From a bacterium (GTDB lineage: Bacteria; Calditrichota; Calditrichia; RBG-13-44-9), in NCBI GenBank assembly GCA_020350205.1, contig CP070707.1, positions 3,269,817 to 3,317,213 of the forward strand: a stretch of DNA of 47,397 nt. Reading direction: 5' to 3'. Below the pieces are notes generated by a model, which saw nothing but the letters and a program-made list of their open reading frames with translations, was not told the origin of the DNA and did not search any database. The translations under genes were made by a program, and so were the position numbers. Shown here piece by piece: positions 1 to 7,707 of this stretch. Position 1 is the stretch's first letter, and every line of letters starts with the position of its first letter.

Positions 1-1329
1 ATGCCAATCAATACGGTATCTCTGGATAAATTTTCAAGGCATCTTTACCATAAGGATTTCCCCACCTCTCCCCTCAAGAATCGACTCAACTCTATCATCA
101 ATATTCGTGCTCTCATTTATCAATTGAGCGAGGAATATATTTTTCAGACGATTTATCTTTTAAACGAAGATGATAAGAAAGTGGTTAAGTTATTTTTACA
201 AAATTCAAGTTTAGTAAGTAATCAGAAAAGAACCCCGTTAAATCCCTCTCTGCAGGTGAATGTTATTCGCGGATATCAGGCAGAGCAAAAACGGGTACAT
301 GAAATCATTGAAAAATTTTCACTGAAATCAGACTCTTTTTCTCATTTTCAGAGAATAATTTATCATTCTGGTAATAAACCGGAAAAATATTCATCCAAAA
401 TAAATCTGCAGGAAAGCCTGACCGTTGGGGAAGCTCTCCAGCAAATCTTACTGCAATTTGCAGAGGTCATCAAACGAAATGAAGCAGGAATAAGGAATGA
501 TATTGATATTGAATTCCTCCATGATTTCAGGGTTGCTGTCCGCCGGACCCGCTCTCTGCTGGGGCAGAGTAAATCAATTCTGCCACCCCGCGAACTGTCA
601 TTATTCAGAACAAAATTTGCTGACCTGCAAAAGGCAACCAACGAATTACGGGATTTAGATGTTTATCTGCTCAAAGAAAAGAGTTATAAAAAAATTCTCC
701 CTAATTTTCTAAAAAAGCCGCTGGATCTTCTATTCGAAGAGATTCACGGTCTTCGAATCCAAGAGCAGAATCAGGTAAAGCAGATGTTAAATTCAAATGA
801 CTATAAGCTGTTTATAAAAGACTGGTTAAAATTTCTAAAATCCAAACAAATCCTCTTAAAACCACAGGCCAAAACTCCTGTCCTACCCTATGCCAAGAAA
901 GTAATTAGTAAGCGATTACAAAATGTCCTTTTAAAAATGAACGATATTGATGCTGGTAATCCTGAGGATCCGCTGATTCATGCGATGCGAATTGAGTGTA
1001 AAAAATTGCGCTATCTTTTGGAATTTTTTTCCTCACTTTTCCCGGTTCAAGAGATAAAAAAAGTTGTTGAACAACTTAAAATTGTCCAGGATCTGTTGGG
1101 CACTTACAACGATCTATCGGTGCAGTCACTGGATTTGGAGCAGCGTCTGACTAGATTAAATTTCGTACAAAAAGATTCTAAAAAGACAGCCGCCGCTTAT
1201 GGTGGTTTATTAACCTATTTCAACCAGGAAAGGCATATGCTTAAAAAACAATTTAAAAGTGCCTTTCAAGTTTTTAAAAATTCTCATCAGCTGGAAATAT
1301 ACCAAAGATTATTTGATCGAAAATTCTGA
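1..1329 (+). CDS. CHAD-domain polyphosphate-associated protein (5' end possibly cut)
   Basis: CHAD domains are helical bundles with conserved His and basic residues that bind inorganic polyphosphate and localise to polyP granules. The CHAD domain covers about residues 138-435 and shows both halves of the internal repeat: HDFRVAVRRTRS around residue 174 and HAMRIECKKLRYLL around residue 327. The first 110 residues resemble the back half of a CYTH-like domain, with an 'IRALIYQL' segment and a 'VNVIRGYQAEQKRVHEII' segment typical of the link into CHAD. The ORF begins exactly at base 1 with ATG, so the real start, and a front CYTH half, may lie outside the window. It is followed 13 bases later by a ParA-like ATPase and then by a polyphosphate kinase, which supports a polyP role. 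The CHAD call is strong; the full length is unknown. Confidence 0.85.
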   Translation: MPINTVSLDKFSRHLYHKDFPTSPLKNRLNSIINIRALIYQLSEEYIFQTIYLLNEDDKKVVKLFLQNSSLVSNQKRTPLNPSLQVNVIRGYQAEQKRVHEIIEKFSLKSDSFSHFQRIIYHSGNKPEKYSSKINLQESLTVGEALQQILLQFAEVIKRNEAGIRNDIDIEFLHDFRVAVRRTRSLLGQSKSILPPRELSLFRTKFADLQKATNELRDLDVYLLKEKSYKKILPNFLKKPLDLLFEEIHGLRIQEQNQVKQMLNSNDYKLFIKDWLKFLKSKQILLKPQAKTPVLPYAKKVISKRLQNVLLKMNDIDAGNPEDPLIHAMRIECKKLRYLLEFFSSLFPVQEIKKVVEQLKIVQDLLGTYNDLSVQSLDLEQRLTRLNFVQKDSKKTAAAYGGLLTYFNQERHMLKKQFKSAFQVFKNSHQLEIYQRLFDRKF

Positions 1330-1342
1330 AGAGGAATTTACC

Positions 1343-2086
1343 TTGAAAATCATATCATTATACAGCATTAAAGGGGGAGTAGGAAAAACCAGCGCATGCG
1401 TGAATCTTGCCTATCTGTCTGCTTCAGAGGGTCACGCGACTCTTATTTGCGATCTGGACCCGCAAGGAGCAGCTTCCTATTATTTCAGAATTAAACCCTC
1501 CAAAAAACAAACCGGTAAAAAGATTATCAGGAGGAAAAAAATTCTTGACCGGTATATAAAAGGGACAGATTTTCAACATCTGGACTTGTTACCCGCACAT
1601 ATTTCCTATCGAAATCTGGACATAATTCTGGATCGAACACAAAAATCAAAAACACGTCTCAGAAAATTGCTACTCACCTTCCGGGACGAATATGACTATA
1701 TCTTCCTGGATTGTCCCCCCAATATCACCCTGGTTTCTGAAAATATATTTCAAGCATCGCACCATATTCTGGTTCCCATTATTCCAACCAGTCTATCCAT
1801 ATTAGCTTATATAAACCTGGGAAAATTTTTCAGAAAACATCGTTATGATTCGGACAAGTTATTACCGTTTTTTTCAATGGTAGAAAAACGCAAGAAGATG
1901 CACACAGATATAATGTCTGAATACTCCCTGAAATTTACACCATCTATAAAAAGCATGATCCCATATTCTGCCGATATTGAGAAGATGGGTTTACAGCGGA
2001 AACCCGTGCTGGTTTTCCAAAAAAAATCACCCGCTTCCCGGGCATACCAAAATTTATGGAAAGAGTTGAAAGATTATTTGATATAA
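1343..2086 (+). CDS. ParA/MinD-family partition-type ATPase
   Basis: This is a deviant-Walker ATPase of the ParA/Soj class, which forms ATP-dependent dimers that position DNA or protein cargo. The deviant Walker A motif KGGVGKT is at residues 10-16 with the signature lysine K10. DLDPQG follows at 37-42 (Walker A'), and the Walker B segment 'YIFLDCPP' has its Asp near residue 123. At 247 aa the length is that of small cargo-type or Soj-like ParA proteins, with no N-terminal HTH. I place the start at the TTG at 1343, because the strong site GAGGAA lies at 1331-1336 and the protein then begins MKIISLYSIKGG as in the family; the open frame extends upstream inside the CHAD gene. No ParB gene or parS-like array is visible. 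Co-transcription with CHAD and PPK2 suggests a non-DNA cargo, which is inference. Confidence 0.88.
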   Translation: MKIISLYSIKGGVGKTSACVNLAYLSASEGHATLICDLDPQGAASYYFRIKPSKKQTGKKIIRRKKILDRYIKGTDFQHLDLLPAHISYRNLDIILDRTQKSKTRLRKLLLTFRDEYDYIFLDCPPNITLVSENIFQASHHILVPIIPTSLSILAYINLGKFFRKHRYDSDKLLPFFSMVEKRKKMHTDIMSEYSLKFTPSIKSMIPYSADIEKMGLQRKPVLVFQKKSPASRAYQNLWKELKDYLI

Positions 2087-2151
2087 ATATATCACAATGA
2101 ATAAAAGATAAATTATCGGTCAACGGAAAATGAGGTAATAAAGGAGACAAA

Positions 2152-3648
2152 ATGCTTGAAAATATTGATTTGTCTCAAAAGATAAATAAATCGGATTATC
2201 GCAACCGGTTCGAACAATTAGAAATAGAACTGGGAAATTTACAGCGTAAGGCAAAATCATTGCAGATTCCTATCATTCTGTTGTTTGAAGGATGGGATGC
2301 AGCCGGTAAAGGTACTTTAATCAATAAACTCACCCTGGCACTTGAGCCACGTGGATTTACAGTACATCCGATTAATCCACCCAACAGTGAAGAGCAATTC
2401 CGGCCTTTCCTGTGGCGATTCTGGATAAAAACACCGGAAAAGGGTCGCATTGCCATATTCGACCGGAGCTGGTACGGAAGGGTTTTGGTGGAACGGGTTG
2501 ATCGTCTCCTTAAAAAAAAGGTCTGGCAGAATGCTTATCATGAAATAAAGTCCTTTGAGAGGCAGCTGGTAGCGGACGGCGCCATCATTATAAAATTTTT
2601 CTTACATATTTCAAAGAAAGAACAGGCAAAACGATTTAATAAAATCCAAAAGATCCCGGCAACCCGCTGGAAGGTGACCAAAGAAGACTGGAAACATCAC
2701 AAACAGTATGAAAAATACCTTGAAGCCATAGAAGAAATGCTGGCTAAAACCGATTCTGATTTTTCCCCATGGAAGATCATCGAATCCCATGATCGTCGAT
2801 TTGCAACTGTAAAAATATTTCAAATTACAATTGAAGCGATTCAGAAAAGAGTGAATGAAGTTGAAGCTTCCCCAAAAAGCCCCGCTAAGCGAAAAAGGAA
2901 AACGGTCTATTTTGATCCCCTCGGTTCTTCTGTGCTTTCCAAAGTAGATCTTTCACTTCACCTTGGGCGAATTGATTATGAAAAGGCACTTTCTGCGCGT
3001 CAGAAACGTCTTCGGGAATTAGAACATGAGATTTATGTCAAAAGAATACCGGTTGTGCTCATTTATGCCGGCTGGGATGCAGCGGGTAAGGGCGGAAACA
3101 TCCGGAGATTGGTCAATAGTCTGGATCCCCGTGGTTATGAAGTTATACCTATCAGTGCCCCGAATGATATCGAAAAAGCTCATCACTACCTCTGGCGTTT
3201 CTGGATAAAAATTCCCAAGGCCGGACATATTGCCATATTCGATCGTTCCTGGTATGGAAGGGTGCTGGTTGAGAGGATCGAGGGGTTTTGCAGCGAAGCG
3301 GAATGGCGGAGAGCATATCAGGAAATTAATGAGATGGAGGAGCAACTTACTAATTTTGGAACAATTCTCATAAAATTCTGGCTGCATATCGACAAGGATG
3401 AACAGTTACGACGATTTAAAGAACGGGAAAAAATTCCGTACAAAAATTGGAAAATCACAGAAGAAGACTGGAGAAATCGGGAAAAATGGGATCAATACGA
3501 GGCTGCCATTGATGAAATGTTACAAAGAACCAGTACGCTTTATGCCCCGTGGACTATTGTAGAATCTAATTGTAAGTGGTACGCCAGAATTAAAACGTTA
3601 AGCACCGTCATCAATACTATTGAACACCGTTTAAACCACAAATCATGA
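2152..3648 (+). CDS. Two-domain polyphosphate kinase 2 (polyphosphate:AMP phosphotransferase type)
   Basis: PPK2 enzymes move phosphate between polyphosphate and nucleotides; fused two-domain forms are usually polyP:AMP phosphotransferases making ADP. The 498 aa contain two PPK2 domains, about residues 14-230 and 268-490. Both have an intact Walker A GWDAAGKG (47-54 and 307-314), a Walker B/lid-side DRSWYGR (from 104 and from 364), and lid segments of the RWKVTKEDW and NWKITEEDW kind. In two-domain PPK2 enzymes I know of, the N-terminal domain has lost catalytic residues, so two complete sites are notable. The ribosome binding site AAAGGAGAC lies just before the ATG. The gene follows the ParA gene by 65 bases and precedes the HD gene by 24, in one direction. 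The family call is secure; the AMP versus ADP preference is inferred from architecture. Confidence 0.93.
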   Translation: MLENIDLSQKINKSDYRNRFEQLEIELGNLQRKAKSLQIPIILLFEGWDAAGKGTLINKLTLALEPRGFTVHPINPPNSEEQFRPFLWRFWIKTPEKGRIAIFDRSWYGRVLVERVDRLLKKKVWQNAYHEIKSFERQLVADGAIIIKFFLHISKKEQAKRFNKIQKIPATRWKVTKEDWKHHKQYEKYLEAIEEMLAKTDSDFSPWKIIESHDRRFATVKIFQITIEAIQKRVNEVEASPKSPAKRKRKTVYFDPLGSSVLSKVDLSLHLGRIDYEKALSARQKRLRELEHEIYVKRIPVVLIYAGWDAAGKGGNIRRLVNSLDPRGYEVIPISAPNDIEKAHHYLWRFWIKIPKAGHIAIFDRSWYGRVLVERIEGFCSEAEWRRAYQEINEMEEQLTNFGTILIKFWLHIDKDEQLRRFKEREKIPYKNWKITEEDWRNREKWDQYEAAIDEMLQRTSTLYAPWTIVESNCKWYARIKTLSTVINTIEHRLNHKS

Positions 3649-3672
3649 CAACTCAAGATTCAGGTGGACCTC

Positions 3673-4113
3673 ATGCATTTCGAAGAAAATTCAGATTTTG
3701 AAAAAGCATTACAGATTGCAATACAGGCCCATCTGGGACAAAGGGACCGATACGGAGAACCTTACATTTTACATCCCTTGCGGGTGATGAGCAGGCTGGA
3801 TTCAGGTGACGAAAAAATTGTGGCACTGTTGCATGATGTCATTGAAGATTCACCTCTAACCCTGGAGCAATTAGCAAGCGAAGGTTTTACCGAAAAAATA
3901 ATTAACGCCGTGGATGCATTAACGAAACGGGCAGGTGAGGACTACATGAAATATATTGCCCGGGTCACCATGGACACGCTGGCCAGGGTGGTAAAACTGG
4001 CAGATCTGGAAGACAATATGGACCTCAAGCGTTGCAAAGAACTAGCCACAGACGATATTAATCGGATGAACAGGTATCTTGGTGCATGGTTCTATCTCAA
4101 AAATTTCAAATAA
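3673..4113 (+). CDS. Small HD-domain hydrolase, SpoT/MESH1-like
   Basis: This 146-aa stand-alone HD domain resembles the hydrolase domain of RelA/SpoT proteins, which removes pyrophosphate from (p)ppGpp using Mn2+. Visible motifs are YILHPLRV (His near residue 34), ALLHDVIEDS (HD at 54-55) and LADLEDNMD near residue 110, all in SpoT/MESH1 order. No synthetase or regulatory domain is attached. The open frame extends to a GTG at 3664, but the AGGTGG at 3662-3667 fits as ribosome binding site for the ATG at 3673, which I chose. The gene sits between PPK2 and a SixA-like phosphatase. Because (p)ppGpp is known to promote polyP accumulation in E. coli, a link is plausible but inferred. Another nucleotide could be the substrate. 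Confidence 0.8.
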   Translation: MHFEENSDFEKALQIAIQAHLGQRDRYGEPYILHPLRVMSRLDSGDEKIVALLHDVIEDSPLTLEQLASEGFTEKIINAVDALTKRAGEDYMKYIARVTMDTLARVVKLADLEDNMDLKRCKELATDDINRMNRYLGAWFYLKNFK

Positions 4114-4139
4114 GAAAATAAATATCATACAGGTGAGTT

Positions 4140-4802
4140 ATGAAAACAATCATACTTGTGAGGCATGCCACTGCAACTGAACGGACTGCCGGTTTGCCCG
4201 ATTTTGAGCGGACTCTGAATAAAAAGGGCCTGAAGGAATCCAGAAAAATGTCTAAACAATTTTCATTTTATAATATTGTACCGGATATCTGGATTTCCAG
4301 TTCGGCTCCGCGGGCACTGGAAACAGCAACTGTTTTTGCAGATAGAATTAAATATCCCCGCCAGGATATTTTACAGGAAGAGTCATTATACCAGGATAAT
4401 TCATCGACTGCCTATTTGAATTTAAGCCAGTCCTTGCCAAATAATAAGAGTTCAGTGGTATATTTCGGTCACGAACCCGGTATTTCTGATTTTGCGGCTG
4501 TGCTGCTGAATAATCTTAAGCTGGATTTTCCAAAGGCGGGTGTACTGGGAATAAAAATGGCGTCAGAGAGTTGGGAGAGCCTGACAGATGCTGAGGGATT
4601 TATATCCTTAATTGAATTTCCGGGTTCGGGAAATGAGCTATCTAAAATTTTGAAGACTCATTTAACTCATTACTTATTTGAGGAAAACGAGAAAATTATA
4701 ACTTCTCTTACACCAAAGATTGATAAGAAACTGAAAAGACTATTAAAGGACTGCAGTACTCGAATTGCGAAGTCACTGGTAAAAAGTCATACTAAAAAAT
4801 AG
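4140..4802 (+). CDS. SixA-like histidine phosphatase with basic C-terminal tail
   Basis: This is a histidine phosphatase superfamily member of the SixA type, which dephosphorylates phosphohistidine in signalling or phosphotransfer proteins. The RHA motif is at residues 8-10 (VRHATA), followed by DFERTLNKKGLKES and a second catalytic His around residue 111 in FGHEPG. SixA proteins are usually about 150-160 aa. This one is 220 aa because of a C-terminal extension after about residue 165 that ends in a lysine/arginine-rich helix-like tail. The ribosome binding site AGGTGAG is directly upstream, and the gap from the HD gene is 26 bases, so it is probably the last gene of the polyP operon. SixA and CHAD genes commonly neighbour each other in bacteria. 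The substrate here is unknown. Confidence 0.85.
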   Translation: MKTIILVRHATATERTAGLPDFERTLNKKGLKESRKMSKQFSFYNIVPDIWISSSAPRALETATVFADRIKYPRQDILQEESLYQDNSSTAYLNLSQSLPNNKSSVVYFGHEPGISDFAAVLLNNLKLDFPKAGVLGIKMASESWESLTDAEGFISLIEFPGSGNELSKILKTHLTHYLFEENEKIITSLTPKIDKKLKRLLKDCSTRIAKSLVKSHTKK

Positions 4803-4823
4803 AAAGTATTACGTATGTAGATC

Positions 4824-5849
4824 TTACAGTGAACTTTTGAGAAGAGCTTTGTTGATTCTCTTAATCAAAGCCGGGCCTTCATAAATAAAACCGGTATATA
4901 TTTCAATCAGTGAGGCACCAGCCTGGAATTTTTCCAGAGCATCTTCCGGAGAATGTATCCCCCCCACTCCAATAATAGGTATTTGATCTCCCAGCCTGGA
5001 TCTTAAAAAGCGAATAATCTCAGTGGAACGGTTTTTCAGCGGCTTTCCACTTAAACCGCCTTCACCAATAGCACTGATTTTTGGAGAAATTGTATGCAAG
5101 TTCTCCCGGGAAAGTGTGGTGTTAGTTGCTACAACGCCATCCACCGCTGTTTCCAAAATAACCGCAGCAATTTCTGCTAATTGATGATCATTCAGATCGG
5201 GGGCTATCTTTAAAAAAATCGGTTTTGGTTTTTCCTTTGATAACATTTTTTTTCTCAGGTGATGCAACAAGTTTTTGAGAGGCTCCCGTTCCTGCAGTTC
5301 ACGAAGGTGAGGCGTATTGGGCGAACTTACATTGATTACAAAAAAGTCAACATAGTTGAAAAGTTTTTCAAAGGCAGCATCATAATCCAGTGGGGCATCC
5401 TCATTGGTGGTTAATTTATTTTTACCAATATTTCCGCCTATTAAGATCTTAGAGGAACGATTTTTAAGTCTTTCAAGGACGCAATCCACACCTTCATTAT
5501 TAAATCCCATTCTATTAATAAGAGCTTCATCCTGTGGCAGTCTGAAAATACGAGGCTTGGGATTACCCGGCTGAGCTTTTGGGGTTACGGTTCCTATTTC
5601 AATAAAGCCGAATCCCAGGTCAGCTATTTGCTCATAAATCTCTGCATTTTTATCAAAACCGGCAGCCAATCCCACCGGATTTCTGAATGAGAGTCCGGCG
5701 ATGTGGCGTACCAATGCCGGATTTTGATAATTGTATATGACCCGCAAAATTTTGCTCAGGAGAGGAATTTTAAGAATAAATACGACCAGCGTATGAACTG
5801 TCTCAGGTTGAAATAAAAATAAAATCTTTCTAATGAAAATTTTGTACAT
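4824..5849 (-). CDS. pyrD: Dihydroorotate dehydrogenase (quinone), class 2
   Basis: The enzyme oxidises dihydroorotate to orotate in pyrimidine synthesis, passing electrons from FMN to membrane quinone. The 341 aa match class 2 length and begin with the hydrophobic N-terminal helix that docks to the membrane. Diagnostic segments include [28 protein letters not shown] with [31 protein letters not shown] (class 2 catalytic Ser region), KIAPDL, and the C-terminal FMN-phosphate site IIGVGGI and [15 protein letters not shown]. The gene lies 8 bases after the YdjM-like gene, so the two probably share a transcript. It converges with the SixA gene across only 21 bases in which no clear terminator is visible. 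No strong ribosome binding site is seen before the ATG. Confidence 0.95.
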   Translation of the reverse strand: MYKIFIRKILFLFQPETVHTLVVFILKIPLLSKILRVIYNYQNPALVRHIAGLSFRNPVGLAAGFDKNAEIYEQIADLGFGFIEIGTVTPKAQPGNPKPRIFRLPQDEALINRMGFNNEGVDCVLERLKNRSSKILIGGNIGKNKLTTNEDAPLDYDAAFEKLFNYVDFFVINVSSPNTPHLRELQEREPLKNLLHHLRKKMLSKEKPKPIFLKIAPDLNDHQLAEIAAVILETAVDGVVATNTTLSRENLHTISPKISAIGEGGLSGKPLKNRSTEIIRFLRSRLGDQIPIIGVGGIHSPEDALEKFQAGASLIEIYTGFIYEGPALIKRINKALLKSSL

Positions 5850-5857
5850 AGATTTAA

Positions 5858-6889
5858 CTAAAAGACAGCTTTCCCCAGTACCCGCTGGGCATATTGAGTC
5901 AACATGTTCTGGTCAATATTGACACTAGGCCTTTCCCGAAACACGTAAAGTTCTTCAGACTGCAATTTTCGAGTTTCCACAAGTCTGAATGAAAAAACAA
6001 ATTCTCCCTCCACTTTTCCCCAGCCGTTAAGTCGGCCATAACGCATATCATTTAAATAAAGAAAACCGTTTTTCTGAGAAATTGAATAAAAATTATTGGT
6101 AATCCACTTCAATTTCCGGATTTGAGAATAACCCTGCAAGGATTCCAGCAAATGATTATTCGCCGGTGTATGATCGAAGTGGATATTTTTTTCTTCATCG
6201 AACAAAGATAAATAGCCTTCCCGGTATCCGTCGGAATTTTTTGCAACTCCCCTCCACAAGAAATTATTGAGAGGTGCAGGTGAAGTCATGATTCGGTTGT
6301 ACGATAAATTTTGCTTCTGCAATTCTTTCTGAAAGGTATGCTGTACGTACATCTTATTGGTGATCGTAAACATCAGGTAGAGGGTACTCACCGTGATTCC
6401 AAGATAGTTTAAAACTTTTCTCTGCGGGGCATTTCTGTGATAAAACATTAAAGCGATGACAGTCATCAAAAAGGGTACGGTATACAGCGGATCTATGACA
6501 AAAATAGTGCTAAATGCCACCCGATAATCGCTGAACGGCCAGAAAAACTGGGTTCCATAAGAGGTAAAACTATCCAATATGGGGTGAGTGATCAGACCCC
6601 AAAAGAACAACTTTGTCCACTCCCTCCAGTTTGCTTCACGCCCGTGATACATTTTATAAATCACCCAGGCCAGTAGTGGCGCCAATAAAATCGCAAAGCT
6701 TAAAGAGTGGGTCACACCGCGGTGGAAGGCAATCCGGGAAACCGTATCCAAAAAGGGACCGGCCAGAACATCCAGATCAGGAATCGTACCGGCAACAGCA
6801 CCCCATAAAATAGCTTTGTTCCCCACCTTTTTTCCCAGGGTAGCTTCCCCAACTGCTGCACCCAGAGTAATTTGAGTAATGGTATCCAT
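5858..6889 (-). CDS. YdjM-like (DUF457) membrane-bound metal-dependent hydrolase
   Basis: The protein belongs to the DUF457/YdjM family of inner-membrane putative metal-dependent hydrolases. Family marks are the N-terminal [27 protein letters not shown] near residue 35 and FHRGVTHSL near residue 56, which hold the conserved Asp and His residues, plus a second [23 protein letters not shown] block. Four to five membrane segments follow in the first 185 residues. After them comes a soluble C-terminal part of about 150 residues rich in aromatic residues, as in the longer members of this family. The enzymatic substrate is not known for the family. The gene is immediately upstream of pyrD with an 8-base gap. 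About 200 bases separate it from the thioesterase gene upstream, where I see no conserved element. Confidence 0.87.
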   Translation of the reverse strand: MDTITQITLGAAVGEATLGKKVGNKAILWGAVAGTIPDLDVLAGPFLDTVSRIAFHRGVTHSLSFAILLAPLLAWVIYKMYHGREANWREWTKLFFWGLITHPILDSFTSYGTQFFWPFSDYRVAFSTIFVIDPLYTVPFLMTVIALMFYHRNAPQRKVLNYLGITVSTLYLMFTITNKMYVQHTFQKELQKQNLSYNRIMTSPAPLNNFLWRGVAKNSDGYREGYLSLFDEEKNIHFDHTPANNHLLESLQGYSQIRKLKWITNNFYSISQKNGFLYLNDMRYGRLNGWGKVEGEFVFSFRLVETRKLQSEELYVFRERPSVNIDQNMLTQYAQRVLGKAVF

Positions 6890-7086
6890 CTATATAAAAT
6901 TTCTTTTACAACAAATTGGGTCTAATATTTTTAATATACTGTCAGAGTTCATAGTTGCGACTGCTAGGCACTCAAAAGTTAATTTCTCAGGAACTAACAC
7001 AACCTGAGACAGATGTAAACCTTGTTACAACAATGCCCGGTTAAACATTACTAATTAGGTTAACGCGTCAAATTAATTCCCAAAAG

Positions 7087-7533
7087 CTACTGATCTATTT
7101 TCTTCGGTAAGATGGCAACTGTCAATCGACTGATACAGACCAATTTATTTTTTTCATTGAGTATTTTTATTTCCCAAACATGGGTCTGCTTGCCAAGATG
7201 AATGGGATGAGCGATTCCGGTTACCTCTCCCTGTGTGACCGAGCGAATATGATTGGCGTTAATTTCTATACCCACCGCGATTCGGTCTTCACTTTTAAGC
7301 GTCAAATAACTTGCAAAACTGCCCAGGGACTCAGCCAATACAACCGAAGCCCCACCGTGTAGAACGCCAAAGGGCTGACGAGTTCTCCGATCCACCGGCA
7401 TTTTTGCTTTGATAAAATCATTGCCCAATTCTACCATCTCGATACCCAATTGTTCCTCGATGGAGTTTTTCATCATATCATTCATCTGTTCGAGAGTTAA
7501 TTTCTTTGCCCAAATCATGTTATACTGTTCCAT
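7087..7533 (-). CDS. Hotdog-fold thioesterase (PaaI/EntH type)
   Basis: The protein is a small acyl-CoA thioesterase of the hotdog superfamily, which hydrolyses acyl- or aryl-CoA or rescues mischarged carrier proteins. The core shows MPVDRRTRQPFGVLHGGASVVLAE, in which the G-x-x-HGG segment and the following Glu are the active-site hallmarks of PaaI/EntH/YbdB proteins, and a second AVGIEINANHIRSV segment. Length is 148 aa, as usual. The first ATG (7533) has no good ribosome binding site. A second ATG five codons later, at 7518, is preceded by GGAA and could be the true start. It is divergent from htpG with about 170 bases between. The physiological substrate cannot be told from the sequence. 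Confidence 0.85.
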   Translation of the reverse strand: MEQYNMIWAKKLTLEQMNDMMKNSIEEQLGIEMVELGNDFIKAKMPVDRRTRQPFGVLHGGASVVLAESLGSFASYLTLKSEDRIAVGIEINANHIRSVTQGEVTGIAHPIHLGKQTHVWEIKILNEKNKLVCISRLTVAILPKKIDQ

Positions 7534-7707
7534 TGTATTTTTTTGCGTAACAAATTCAGAATAAAAACATCAGTTTTAGAAGAAGATTTAAGGATTACCA
7601 CAGGATTTCTAAACCAATTGAGTTACCTGTGTTATCTTTGTAAATTTAATGTTCTAAATTAGTCATACTAATCAAATATTCAAATTAAAAATACAGGAGT
7701 ATGTTGT

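Noticed and set aside
6960..6985. GGCACTC segment resembling half of a CIRCE heat-shock operator
   Set aside because: The second inverted half is missing, and it is not in the htpG promoter region.
7000..7080. Possible structured element between the YdjM-like gene and the thioesterase
   Set aside because: Only a 6-bp stem (CTCAGG/CCTGAG) is visible, with no T-tract or conserved motif.
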